Notes under the pieces: generated by a model | Seen by the model: the letters and a program-made list of their open reading frames with translations, nothing else | Databases searched by the model: none | Told to the model about the DNA's origin: nothing | Source: Xenorhabdus doucetiae | GTDB taxonomy: Bacteria > Pseudomonadota > Gammaproteobacteria > Enterobacterales > Enterobacteriaceae | Reading direction: 5' to 3' | Length of the DNA stretch: 64,000 nucleotides | NCBI RefSeq assembly: GCF_000968195.1 | Contig: NZ_FO704550.1 | Span: 434,001 to 498,000 of the forward strand | Position numbers and translations under genes: made by a program | In this document: piece by piece, positions 1 through 9,061 of the stretch | How the letters are laid out: every line of letters begins with the position of its first letter | How positions within the stretch are numbered: position 1 is the first letter of the stretch

Positions 1-420
1 ATTGGCGGGCATTCCGGTGTGACCATTCTGCCTCTGTTGTCTCAAATCCCCGGTGTTAGCTTCACTGATGAAGAAATTGAAGCATTGACCAAGCGTATCC
101 AGAATGCAGGTACTGAAGTTGTTGAAGCAAAAGCGGGTGGCGGCTCTGCAACCCTGTCTATGGGGCAGGCAGCGGCACGTTTGGGCTTGTCTCTGATCCG
201 TGGCTTGCAAGGTGAAAGCAATATTGTTGAGTGCAGCTATATTGAAGGTGATGGCAAATACGCTCGTTTCTTTGCGCAGCCTGTTCGTTTAGGTAAAAAC
301 GGTATCGAAGAACGTTTAGATATTGGCAAATTGAGTGACTTCGAACAAAAGGCACTCGATAACATGCTGGATGTTTTGAAAAACGATATTGAATTGGGTG
401 AAAATTTTATTAACGGATAA
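1..420 (+). CDS. mdh: Malate dehydrogenase, C-terminal part (5' end outside window)
   Basis: NAD-dependent malate dehydrogenase of the citric acid cycle, cytosolic, interconverting malate and oxaloacetate. Frame 1 is open from the first base and ends with TAA at 418-420. The translation begins [15 protein letters not shown], which carries the catalytic histidine region (GGHSG) and continues through the C-terminal domain ([21 protein letters not shown]) typical of the gamma-proteobacterial enzyme. About 139 residues are visible of an expected length near 312. An ATG-like start inside the fragment is not the real start. A strong hairpin terminator follows about 55 bases downstream. Identification is by sequence recognition and is firm. 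Confidence 0.96.
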   Translation: MGGHSGVTILPLLSQIPGVSFTDEEIEALTKRIQNAGTEVVEAKAGGGSATLSMGQAAARLGLSLIRGLQGESNIVECSYIEGDGKYARFFAQPVRLGKNGIEERLDIGKLSDFEQKALDNMLDVLKNDIELGENFING

Positions 421-475
421 TTCATTTATTAATGATTTATTAATATACGAATTAAGCTAAATATATTAGATAACT

Positions 476-512
476 AAAACCGCTAGTTAGAAATAACTAG
501 CGGTTTTTCTTT
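476..512 (+). terminator. Rho-independent terminator after mdh
   Basis: A perfect 14-bp stem (476-489 with 494-507) with a GAAA-type tetraloop is followed by a T-rich stretch. A-richness on the left side means it could also act on the minus strand, for the convergent sfsB-like gene that ends at 531. Confidence 0.9.
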
Positions 513-530
513 CAATAATAATATTGATAG

Positions 531-797
531 CTAATTATTCTTTTTCTCTCTAACTTTCCTTTCTAATAGTTCTCCTGTACGGGGATCGAAATAACGACTT
601 GGCCATATTTCAGACGGATGCAGTTCTAAGTAATTCGCTATTATCCATTCTCCCTTGGGCCACGGGCGAGAAAGTGTATTCGCCAAAGTTGATGAGCTGA
701 GCCCCGCCTCACGGGAAACGGCGGCTAACGTCGTTCCTCGTTTACGTAAAGCAGCAATAATATCAGCAGGATGCCAATCCGATTTCATAGAAATCAT
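531..797 (-). CDS. sfsB: Nlp/SfsB-like DNA-binding transcriptional regulator
   Basis: Small (88 aa) helix-turn-helix protein of the Ner/Nlp/SfsB family, related to phage Mu-type Ner repressors. Visible signature: DWHPADIIAALRKRGTTLA, then SREAGLSSSTLANTLSRPWP, which forms the HTH, then a tail ending in charged residues. E. coli sfsB (nlp, 92 aa) lies next to ispB, so both family and location match. The first ATG is chosen because an AAGGA ribosome-binding site lies about 9 bases upstream; a second Met follows 3 codons later. It diverges from a MuA-like gene across a 187-bp AT-rich spacer. The role in sugar-metabolism regulation is known only by homology. Confidence 0.85.
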   Translation of the reverse strand: MISMKSDWHPADIIAALRKRGTTLAAVSREAGLSSSTLANTLSRPWPKGEWIIANYLELHPSEIWPSRYFDPRTGELLERKVREKKNN

Positions 798-883
798 TTT
801 TTTAATCCTTTTCTATTAAATTTGAAGCCACATTAGTGGTATAACTAAAGCGTTAATGTGAAATTAATAACGAACACGAACCT

Positions 884-946
884 GTTATTAAGAAAATAAA
901 ATAACATTATTTTTTCTAAAAATATTTCTAATTTTTTCTTAATAAC
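884..946. promoter_or_regulatory. 13-bp perfect inverted repeat, possible operator
   Basis: GTTATTAAGAAAA at 884-896 is repeated as its exact reverse complement at 934-946, with 37 AT-rich bases between. It sits in the divergent spacer between the SfsB-like gene and the MuA-like gene pair, both of which encode DNA-binding proteins. Function as an operator is inference. Confidence 0.5.
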
Positions 947-984
947 GTCTTTTTTGAACTTGGTTACAAAAATAGAGAAACATT

Positions 985-1332
985 ATGAAAAAAGAGTGGT
1001 ATACGGCAATGGAGTTGACCGGTGTAGGTGAGTTACCTAGATCACCACAAGGAGTTAATGCCAGGGCAAAACGTGAAGAGTGGTTGAGGCAAAAACGGGC
1101 GGGTGTTCAAGGAAGGGCCATTGAATACCATTACTCTTGTTTGCCTAAATCAACTTTAACGGCTTTGGAACTACATGAAACATCAGCGGAATATCAGGTT
1201 CAGAAACAAGATCCTCTCTCTATTTGGGTAAGTGCATTTAATTTACTCACCGAGGAAGAAAAGGAGGTAATTACCGAAGTGATATTACGTGATGGCATAA
1301 GAAGTTTTTTGGAAAAAATCACAGCTACTTGA
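985..1332 (+). CDS. MuA/Mu-repressor-type winged-helix DNA-binding protein (copy 1)
   Basis: A 115-aa protein whose first about 55 residues match the N-terminal DNA-binding subdomain of phage Mu transposase and repressor (HTH_Tnp_Mu_1 type): WYTAMELTGVGELPRSPQGV, then a basic helix with KREEW, then KRAGVQGRAIEYHYSCLP. No catalytic transposase domain follows. The C-terminal third (QDPLSIWVSAFNLLTEEEK) is shared with the neighbouring paralogue and is presumably an oligomerisation or specificity segment. It stands in tandem with copy 2, 75 bases apart. The start ATG has an AGAGAAA-like site upstream. A role as a transcription regulator is likely, but its targets are unknown. Confidence 0.8.
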   Translation: MKKEWYTAMELTGVGELPRSPQGVNARAKREEWLRQKRAGVQGRAIEYHYSCLPKSTLTALELHETSAEYQVQKQDPLSIWVSAFNLLTEEEKEVITEVILRDGIRSFLEKITAT

Positions 1333-1407
1333 GACAGCTTTTGAAAAGCCAAATGCTTAAAATTTGGCTTTCTCTTCACTGCTCCAGTATCAAGCGAGGA
1401 GAAAGAG

Positions 1408-1788
1408 ATGAAAAAAGATTGGTATTCTGCAAAGGAGCTCATCGGCCTCGCAGGGCTGCCATCGTCTCCCCAAGGGGTCAATCTGATGGCAAGACGCGAG
1501 GGCTGGGAACAACGCCGTAAGCGTGGAGTACAAGGAAAAGCGCTCGAATATAATGTCAACAGTTTACCCGAAGAAGTTCTGAATCTACTGACTGTGAGTG
1601 AAAGTTCAGTCGAGTACTACCGGAATAAGCGGCAGGACCCCTTTATGATCTGGGTGGAGGCTTATTACCAGTTGAGCAAATCCGAAAGAGAGCGCATGGT
1701 TAAGTTCATTTTGAGAAAAGGGCTGGCCAGCCTTGTTCAATATGTCGGTATTCAAGATATTGATAATAAAGAGAGTGCCCCAGATTGA
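1408..1788 (+). CDS. MuA/Mu-repressor-type winged-helix DNA-binding protein (copy 2)
   Basis: A 126-aa paralogue of the gene upstream: WYSAKELIGLAGLPSSPQGV, then GVQGKALEYNVNSLPEEVL, closely resembling the MuA N-terminal motif in which an SAGV-type helix and GGKAIEYN-type wing precede a LP helix. The C-terminal part (QDPFMIWVEAYYQLSKSERE) again pairs with copy 1. A GAGGAGAAAGAG ribosome-binding site precedes the ATG. The end of the gene lies inside a hairpin shared with the convergent ispB. The pair probably arose by tandem duplication; both copies are intact, arguing for selection on each. Function beyond DNA binding is not known to me. Confidence 0.8.
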   Translation: MKKDWYSAKELIGLAGLPSSPQGVNLMARREGWEQRRKRGVQGKALEYNVNSLPEEVLNLLTVSESSVEYYRNKRQDPFMIWVEAYYQLSKSERERMVKFILRKGLASLVQYVGIQDIDNKESAPD

Positions 1789-1802
1789 GTGATCTGGGAC
1801 AC
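1775..1802. terminator. Hairpin between convergent genes
   Basis: Arms 1775-1785 and 1792-1802 pair with a single mismatch, between the 3' ends of the second MuA-like gene and ispB. There is only a short T-rich stretch on the minus side, so terminator strength is uncertain. Confidence 0.5.
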
Positions 1803-1815
1803 TGATTGATTCAGT

Positions 1816-2787
1816 TCAGGAAAGTCGCTGTACGGCGACATGAGCCAATCCCTCAAGGGCCGCCTTGTATGGAGAATCTTCCAGTATTTGCAATGCTGAA
1901 ATGGCCTTATCAGCTTCTTCTTCTGCCCGTTGGCGGGTGTAGTTAAGTGAACCACACTGTTTCATTGTTGCCAGTACAGTATCCAGCAAATGGCGGCCAT
2001 TACCTTGCTCAATGGCACTGCGGATCAGAGCGGATTGTTCCGGCGTTCCGCGGGTCATGGCGTGCAAAAGGGGTAATGTGGGTTTGCCTTCATTCAGGTC
2101 ATCCCCCGTATTCTTGCCGAGTGTGCTGTTATCTGAGTCATAATCCAACAGATCGTCAATTAATTGAAATGCGGTCCCCAGATAACGGCCATAATCACGC
2201 AGTGCGGCTTCTTGCTCAGGCGTGGCGTTGGCGAGAATGGCGGCTGAGTGGGCAGCGACTTCAAACAGGCGGGCGGTTTTGCTGTAAATGACCTGCATAT
2301 AGTCATCTTCTGAAATATCCGGATCATTACAGTTCATCAACTGCATGACTTCGCCTTCAGCAATGACATTGGTAGCGTCAGACATCAATTTTAATACGCG
2401 CATGGAATCAAGATCGGTCATCATTTGAAATGAACGCGTATAGATAAAATCGCCGACAAGGACACTGGCAGCGTTGCCATAAATGGCGTTGGCTGTCTCT
2501 TTTCCCCGGCGCATATCAGATTCATCAACGACATCATCATGCAGCAAGGTTGCCGTATGGATAAATTCAATCAAAGCAGCAACTTTGATGTGTTTTTCGC
2601 TTGCACAATGAAGGGCTTTACCTGCCAGTACGGCAATCATTGGGCGAATGCGCTTGCCACCACCGCTGATAATGTAGTAACCAAGTTGGTTGATCAGCGC
2701 AACGTCAGAATTTAATTGGTTAAGAATGGTTTCATTAACCGCTGCCATATCATCAGCGGTAAGTTTAATTATCGATTCTAAATTCAT
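1816..2787 (-). CDS. ispB: Octaprenyl diphosphate synthase
   Basis: Trans-isoprenyl diphosphate synthase that elongates farnesyl diphosphate to the C40 side chain of ubiquinone and menaquinone; cytosolic and essential in E. coli. The 323-aa length equals the usual length. Both aspartate-rich motifs are visible: LLHDDVVDESD (about residue 85) and QLIDDLLDYDSD (about residue 210), with the GGGKRIRP substrate-binding stretch near residue 43. It is divergent from rplU-rpmA exactly as in E. coli. Nothing unusual is seen. Confidence 0.97.
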   Translation of the reverse strand: MNLESIIKLTADDMAAVNETILNQLNSDVALINQLGYYIISGGGKRIRPMIAVLAGKALHCASEKHIKVAALIEFIHTATLLHDDVVDESDMRRGKETANAIYGNAASVLVGDFIYTRSFQMMTDLDSMRVLKLMSDATNVIAEGEVMQLMNCNDPDISEDDYMQVIYSKTARLFEVAAHSAAILANATPEQEAALRDYGRYLGTAFQLIDDLLDYDSDNSTLGKNTGDDLNEGKPTLPLLHAMTRGTPEQSALIRSAIEQGNGRHLLDTVLATMKQCGSLNYTRQRAEEEADKAISALQILEDSPYKAALEGLAHVAVQRLS

Positions 2788-2934
2788 GTTTTGGCTTTGG
2801 ACTCTGATTCAGAGCTGTGCTCATTAATTAGCATATCAATAGATATCAAGATATATCGATTGTACTTGAAAAACCGTTCAAATAAATGACAATTGAAAAA
2901 CTCTGTTTTTTTCTCATCTGTTCTAATTCTGCAC

Positions 2935-2963
2935 TTGTCTTCTAGGCGGTTTTTGCGTAGAAT
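2935..2963 (+). promoter_or_regulatory. Sigma-70 promoter of rplU-rpmA
   Basis: TTGTCT (2935-2940) and TAGAAT (2958-2963) are separated by exactly 17 bp, followed by a GC-rich segment (CGCGCC) as expected of growth-rate-controlled ribosomal promoters. It lies about 75 bases upstream of the rplU start. Confidence 0.75.
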
Positions 2964-3038
2964 TCGCGCCCTATTGTGAATATTTTATAGCGCGCTCTGG
3001 AAAGCATTTTTAGGGGGTGCGCGGAAAGCGGAGTTTAT

Positions 3039-3347
3039 ATGTACGCAGTTTTCCAAAGTGGTGGTAAACAACACCGAGTAAGCGAAGGCCAAACAATTCG
3101 CTTGGAAAAGCTGGACATCGCAACAGGTGAAACTGTTGAGTTTGACCAGGTACTGATGGTCGCTAATGGCGAAGACATCAAAATCGGCGCTCCAGTAGTT
3201 GAAGGCGTTAAAGTTAAAGCTGAAGTTGTTGCGCACGGTCGTGGCGAGAAAGTTAAAATCGTTAAGTTTCGTCGTCGTAAACACAGCCGTAAGCAGCAGG
3301 GCCACCGTCAGTGGTTCACTGATGTTAAAATCACTGGCATCGCTTAA
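3039..3347 (+). CDS. rplU: 50S ribosomal protein L21
   Basis: Ribosomal protein bL21 (102 aa), binding 23S rRNA in the large subunit. [18 protein letters not shown] and the basic C-terminal part ([19 protein letters not shown]) are diagnostic. Length is within one residue of the E. coli protein. A GCGGAG ribosome-binding site precedes the ATG. It is the first gene of the rplU-rpmA operon. Confidence 0.98.
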   Translation: MYAVFQSGGKQHRVSEGQTIRLEKLDIATGETVEFDQVLMVANGEDIKIGAPVVEGVKVKAEVVAHGRGEKVKIVKFRRRKHSRKQQGHRQWFTDVKITGIA

Positions 3348-3355
3348 GATTTTAG

Positions 3356-3625
<270 letters not shown>

Positions 3626-3650
3626 GTTTTTTGACTCTTAATCGAATAGA

Positions 3651-3681
3651 AGCCCTGCAATGTGTGTTGCGGGGCTTTTTA
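3651..3681 (+). terminator. Terminator after rpmA
   Basis: A 10-bp stem (3651-3660 with 3667-3676, one G-T wobble) is followed by TTTTT. It separates rplU-rpmA from obgE. The yhbE gene that lies between these in E. coli is absent here. Confidence 0.85.
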
Positions 3682-3712
3682 TATTCTGGATTACGCCATC
3701 TCTGGGTACTAG

Positions 3713-4921
<1,209 letters not shown>

Positions 4922-4944
4922 TCTTCAATAGACATTCGAATATC

Positions 4945-4982
4945 ACAAAAGGGCGCTAAGTACAGCGCCCCTTTTCCTTTTC
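4945..4982. terminator. Bidirectional terminator between obgE and parE
   Basis: Perfect 7-bp GC-rich stem (4951-4957 with 4964-4970), with A-rich sequence to the left and CTTTTCC to the right, so it can end transcripts of both obgE and the minus-strand ParDE pair. Confidence 0.8.
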
Positions 4983-5024
4983 GACCAAGTTCTTCTTAAG
5001 AACATGCAGCGTCTGGATGCCTGT

Positions 5025-5309
5025 TTAAAGGAGATGCTGGGGGTGATTCATTTGCTGGTGAAGAATACGAGCAATTAGAATATCGGTATCACGGATAGTA
5101 TAGAAAATGGTGTGGCGCTGGAACTCAATTCGCATCACTCCGGGGATAACGGGATATTCCCGACCGATATAAGGCATTCCGGCCAATGTTTCCAGAAACG
5201 CTTCCAGCATCCCCGTGTAGTGGTCGGCCTGAGCCGTACCAAGCTGTAAAAGGGTATAATCATAAATTCCGGCAAAATCTTCTGCCGCCCTTTCAGTGAG
5301 CTTATACAT
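5025..5309 (-). CDS. parE: RelE/ParE-family toxin
   Basis: Toxin of a type II toxin-antitoxin pair; ParE proteins inhibit DNA gyrase, RelE proteins cleave mRNA on ribosomes. The sequence MYKLTERAAEDFAGIYDYT, the central IGREYPVIPGVMRIEFQRHTIFY and the DTDILIARILHQQMN ending are typical ParE-like features (94 aa). The start is the ATG that overlaps the last 8 bases of the antitoxin gene, a normal coupling arrangement; a longer in-frame extension would run inside the antitoxin. ParE rather than RelE is favoured by the ParD-type partner. Confidence 0.87.
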   Translation of the reverse strand: MYKLTERAAEDFAGIYDYTLLQLGTAQADHYTGMLEAFLETLAGMPYIGREYPVIPGVMRIEFQRHTIFYTIRDTDILIARILHQQMNHPQHLL

Positions 5310-5544
5310 TGTGCTTACGCTTCCGTTGTTCAGCAATATCCCGTAGGGTTAACGAACTTTCCCCACTTTCAAGGCCATCTATCACTGCCTTGCGAATAGC
5401 ATCGTTTTGATTCTCCTGCTGCTCCAACAGACGTAGTGCAGAGCGCATAACTTCACTGATCGAACCGTAACGGCCACTCTCAACCATGCGCTGTACAAAA
5501 CCGTCAAGCTGTTCGCTCATACTGACAGAAGTAATTTTTCTCAT
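5302..5544 (-). CDS. parD: ParD-type antitoxin
   Basis: An 80-aa ribbon-helix-helix antitoxin (MRKITSVSMSEQLDGFVQ, then SGRYGSISEVMRSALRLLE), followed by a charged C-terminal tail that would wrap the toxin. It would repress its own promoter with the toxin bound. It is upstream of and overlaps parE, the canonical order. The cassette lies between obgE and dacB, which are near neighbours in E. coli, so it is a small insertion. Confidence 0.88.
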   Translation of the reverse strand: MRKITSVSMSEQLDGFVQRMVESGRYGSISEVMRSALRLLEQQENQNDAIRKAVIDGLESGESSLTLRDIAEQRKRKHNV

Positions 5545-5649
5545 ATCGCATACCTGTATTAATAGTTAATACAATAAGCATATCACAACCAGGCAGATCA
5601 GGTCACATCATCATTGACGATAGCTATTGTCGAGACAAAACCGAACCCG

Positions 5650-7110
5650 TTAGTGGTTTTGATATAACGACTTATACAAATCGTGTTCAAAACGCGATAA
5701 CGGAACCCGGCGGCTACGCTGATCTTGCGGCGGAACAGAGTAGGCAGAGACAAACTGGACAAAAGCAATTTGTTGCCCACTGGCGGCAGTCATAAATCCT
5801 GCCAGGTTATAAACGCCTTGTAATGATCCTGTTTTGGCAAAAACTTTACCATCAAGCCCCGCTTCATGCAGACCGGGACGATAAGCCAACGTGCCATCAT
5901 ATCCCGCTTTGGGTAACATCGAGATGAAGTCCAGTTCATCATTATGCTGGGCGATAAATTGCAATATCTCCATCATGGTTGCGGGGGCGATCAAATTGTG
6001 GCGTGAAAGGCCAGAACCATCCACCATGACGGTATTACCTAAGTCAATACCGGCTTTCTGTTTCAGAATCTGGCGAACGGCATCGGAACCTGCCCGCCAT
6101 GTACCCGGAACGTTGAAATAACGATGGCCGAGGGTACGAAAGAGAGTATCGGCAATCATGTTATCTGATTTTTTCAACATGATTGTGAGCATATTCATTA
6201 ATGGTACAGATTGATTGACGGCGCGGATCTTTTCTGGTGGTTGGGGAATAGATTGGCGCCGTATATGGCCTTTTAGCTCGATGCCCGCAGTATTCAGTTC
6301 ATTTTTTAGGATCTTGCCAACATAACTCGCCCCATTTTGGATGGCAAACGCCAAGGGGAGTGGTTCATTGCGTTGTGTCAGGCAACCTGTCAGGGTATAT
6401 CGATTCAGGTCAGCCGATGTCACATCAAGTTCACAATACTTCGCTTCGGGCGATCCCTTCGCCAATGTTTTGACTTCACTCAATACGTCGACAGGATAAA
6501 AAGAGGGCACACGAACAACAGCCAGTTCTCCAGGTTGTTCTGAGCTGTAAAGTGACACAGAAAAGCAGTTCTTATCCACGATGGCGGCTGATGGAGGGGC
6601 ACTGAAACACTGGGTCATATCGTTCCATACCCAGCCAGGGGCTTTATCATGGCTGGCGAAAATCGAAACATCGATCACAAGGTCGCCGGCAATCTGTTTG
6701 ATACCCGATTGTTTTAAGGTCTCGACCATATTGCGCAGTTGTGAACGTGTCAGCATGGGATCGCCGACAAAGCGAGCCGTTAGATTACCTTCTAATACGC
6801 CATCTACAATATTGGCATCACTTTCCAAGGTTGTTATAAAACGGTAATCCTTACCAAGCTGCAATAGCGCTGCCAATGCTGCCACGATTTTCTGCGTACT
6901 TGCCGGTAACGCCATTTGTTGCCCGTGATAATCAACTAAGGGATTTTTTGAGCCAACAACTTGGGCAATAAACGAAAAATCAGTTCCCGCAGGCAAATAT
7001 TGGGCACTTTTCTCAATCGAAGAGACATTGGAAGAGGCATTCGCACTGAAAATACTCAGAATCAAACTGAGCATACAAGCTATTCTGCTGGTAATTTTTA
7101 AAAGAGCCAT
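5650..7110 (-). CDS. dacB: D-alanyl-D-alanine carboxypeptidase/endopeptidase PBP4
   Basis: Periplasmic class C penicillin-binding protein that trims and cleaves peptidoglycan cross-links. From the chosen ATG it has 486 aa (E. coli 477) with a signal peptide (basic start, hydrophobic core, ANASS cleavage region). The three active-site motifs are visible: SxxK as ASTQK (about residue 70), SxN as KKSDNM (about 315) and KTG as FAKTGSLQG (about 425). The start is placed at MALLKITSR rather than 51 bases further upstream because only this start gives a standard signal peptide. It is divergent from greA, as in E. coli. Confidence 0.95.
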   Translation of the reverse strand: MALLKITSRIACMLSLILSIFSANASSNVSSIEKSAQYLPAGTDFSFIAQVVGSKNPLVDYHGQQMALPASTQKIVAALAALLQLGKDYRFITTLESDANIVDGVLEGNLTARFVGDPMLTRSQLRNMVETLKQSGIKQIAGDLVIDVSIFASHDKAPGWVWNDMTQCFSAPPSAAIVDKNCFSVSLYSSEQPGELAVVRVPSFYPVDVLSEVKTLAKGSPEAKYCELDVTSADLNRYTLTGCLTQRNEPLPLAFAIQNGASYVGKILKNELNTAGIELKGHIRRQSIPQPPEKIRAVNQSVPLMNMLTIMLKKSDNMIADTLFRTLGHRYFNVPGTWRAGSDAVRQILKQKAGIDLGNTVMVDGSGLSRHNLIAPATMMEILQFIAQHNDELDFISMLPKAGYDGTLAYRPGLHEAGLDGKVFAKTGSLQGVYNLAGFMTAASGQQIAFVQFVSAYSVPPQDQRSRRVPLSRFEHDLYKSLYQNH

Positions 7111-7387
7111 AGATCTCGCATATGAAAGTGGGTATATCCCAAGAATATTTGTATTAATCATACTAAGGTGTCATTGAAAGGCAAAGTAAACGATGATCCA
7201 TCAGCAACTCTACGTTAGAATGATAGATTGGCAGGTAAATAGGCATGTGGACTTCAGATTGTGCTGAGTGACACTTCTTTTATTAATTATCTGTAAGCCC
7301 GCCTGATAGGGTGTGCTCATTGTGCTGTTATTACAAAAATCAGGAATGATGTTGTTTGGGCTTAGGATTGATTTAGAGGTTTAATAA

Positions 7388-7864
7388 ATGAAACAAATTC
7401 CGATGACGGTACGTGGCGCGGATAAATTGCGCGAAGAATTAGAATATTTGAAAAATGTACGTCGCCCGCAAATTATTGCTTCAATCGCTGAGGCGCGTGA
7501 GCACGGTGATTTGAAAGAAAACGCGGAATATCATGCCGCCCGTGAGCAGCAGGGCTTCTGTGAAGGCCGTATTCAGGAAATTGAGGCTAAACTTTCCAAT
7601 GCACAGGTGATTGATGTTACGAAAGTGACCAACAATGGCCGGGTGATTTTTGGGGCAACGGTAACAGTACTGAACGTGGATTCTGACGAAGAGCAGACCT
7701 ACCGTATCGTCGGTGATGATGAAGCCAATATTAAAGAAAATCTTCTTTCAGTGAATTCACCGATTGCCCGTGGCCTGATTGGCAAAGAAGTGGATGATGT
7801 GGTTGTGATTACGACGCCTGGCGGTCAAGTGGAATACGAAGTTTTGAACGTGGATTATCTCTAA
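7388..7864 (+). CDS. greA: Transcription elongation factor GreA
   Basis: Rescues backtracked RNA polymerase by stimulating transcript cleavage through the secondary channel. 158 aa, the standard length, with an N-terminal coiled coil (the [14 protein letters not shown] helix through [10 protein letters not shown]) carrying the tip acidic residues in [14 protein letters not shown], and a C-terminal FKBP-like domain. It has its own terminator. The 277-bp divergent spacer to dacB would hold both promoters. Confidence 0.98.
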   Translation: MKQIPMTVRGADKLREELEYLKNVRRPQIIASIAEAREHGDLKENAEYHAAREQQGFCEGRIQEIEAKLSNAQVIDVTKVTNNGRVIFGATVTVLNVDSDEEQTYRIVGDDEANIKENLLSVNSPIARGLIGKEVDDVVVITTPGGQVEYEVLNVDYL

Positions 7865-7881
7865 AACACCATGATCAAAAG

Positions 7882-7910
7882 AAAAAGGCCAGTTGTTGGC
7901 CTTTTTTATC
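7882..7910 (+). terminator. Terminator after greA
   Basis: A 10-bp stem (7882-7891 with 7897-7906) containing GGCC and a T run. The A/T symmetry means it may also serve the convergent yhbY. Confidence 0.9.
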
Positions 7911-7955
7911 ATAACAAATACATCAATATGGCACTTTTGTATAAATATGCCGTGA

Positions 7956-8249
7956 TTATTTAGGTAGACTAATTTTGCGTTCTGCTGATGGACGGTAGAG
8001 AACTAACATTTTTCCAATGATTTGCACATTATGTGCACCTGTTTCACGAACAATCGCTTCAGCGATCAAAGTTTTTATTTCGCGGTCTTCGCCCGCAACT
8101 TTGACTTTGATAAGCTCGTGATGTGAAAGAGTCTGTTCGATTTCAGCCAATACGCCTTCGGTCAGCCCATTGTTGCCGATCATCACGACAGGCTTTAATG
8201 AATGAGCGAGGCTTTTCAGGTATTGGACTTGTTTCTTGTTAAGAGTCAT
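7956..8249 (-). CDS. yhbY: CRS1/YhbY-domain RNA-binding protein
   Basis: A 97-aa single-domain protein of the CRM (chloroplast RNA splicing and ribosome maturation) family, associated with pre-50S particles. The GNNGLTEGVLAEIEQ motif, matching the family GxxG loop, and MTLNKKQVQYLKSLAH N-terminus are visible. It is divergent from rlmE as in E. coli. Confidence 0.95.
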   Translation of the reverse strand: MTLNKKQVQYLKSLAHSLKPVVMIGNNGLTEGVLAEIEQTLSHHELIKVKVAGEDREIKTLIAEAIVRETGAHNVQIIGKMLVLYRPSAERKISLPK

Positions 8250-8383
8250 CGTTTTTTTGCTTAGTTGGGATTGAAAACGATATATTCTACCGCCATCTCA
8301 TATCTATCACCATAAAAGTGTGGTGTGGTTTGATAAGAGAGCGCAAAAAATAAGGCGTTCTATTAGTAGAGTTGGAAAGAACA

Positions 8384-9013
8384 ATGGCCAATAAAAAACG
8401 TTCAGCAAGCTCAAGTCGCTGGTTACAGGAACATTTTAGTGATAAATATGTTCTTCAGGCGCAGAAAAAAGGGCTTCGCTCTCGCGCTTGGTTTAAACTT
8501 GATGAGATACAGCAAAGCGACAAAATCTTTAAACCGGGCATGACCGTTGTTGATTTAGGCGCTGCTCCGGGTGGGTGGTCTCAATACGTAGTGAGTCAGA
8601 TTGGCAATAATGGGCGAGTTATCGCTTGTGATCTTTTGCCAATGGACCCGATAGTTGGCGTCGATTTCCTGCAAGGCGACTTTCGCGATGAACTTGTATT
8701 GAAAACATTACTTGAGAGAGTTGGTGATAATAAAGTCCAGGTCGTCATGTCGGATATGGCTCCTAATATGAGTGGAACCCCCGCGGTCGATATTCCCCGA
8801 TCCATGTATCTGGTTGAGTTAGCGTTGGATATGTGTCGTGATGTGCTGGCCCCTGGGGGCAGTTTTATTGTCAAAGTGTTTCAGGGAGAGGGCTTTGATG
8901 AATACCTGAGGGAAATACGCTCCCTTTTTGCGAAGGTAAAAATTCGTAAACCAGAAGCTTCGCGGGCACGATCACGTGAAGTATACATTGTAGCGACAGG
9001 GCGGAAAGTGTAG
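8384..9013 (+). CDS. rlmE: 23S rRNA 2'-O-ribose methyltransferase RlmE (FtsJ)
   Basis: Heat-shock methyltransferase that modifies U2552 of 23S rRNA. 209 aa as in E. coli. The SAM-binding motif [13 protein letters not shown] is at about residue 58, [12 protein letters not shown] holds the catalytic Asp, and the last catalytic residues lie in [13 protein letters not shown]. The start is the ATG with GGAAAG 4-9 bases upstream; a TTG 12 bases earlier is less likely. Forms an operon with ftsH. Confidence 0.97.
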   Translation: MANKKRSASSSRWLQEHFSDKYVLQAQKKGLRSRAWFKLDEIQQSDKIFKPGMTVVDLGAAPGGWSQYVVSQIGNNGRVIACDLLPMDPIVGVDFLQGDFRDELVLKTLLERVGDNKVQVVMSDMAPNMSGTPAVDIPRSMYLVELALDMCRDVLAPGGSFIVKVFQGEGFDEYLREIRSLFAKVKIRKPEASRARSREVYIVATGRKV

Positions 9014-9061
9014 TACCCTGACTACTATTTGTTAACACAGTTGTAATATGAGGTTAATCCC

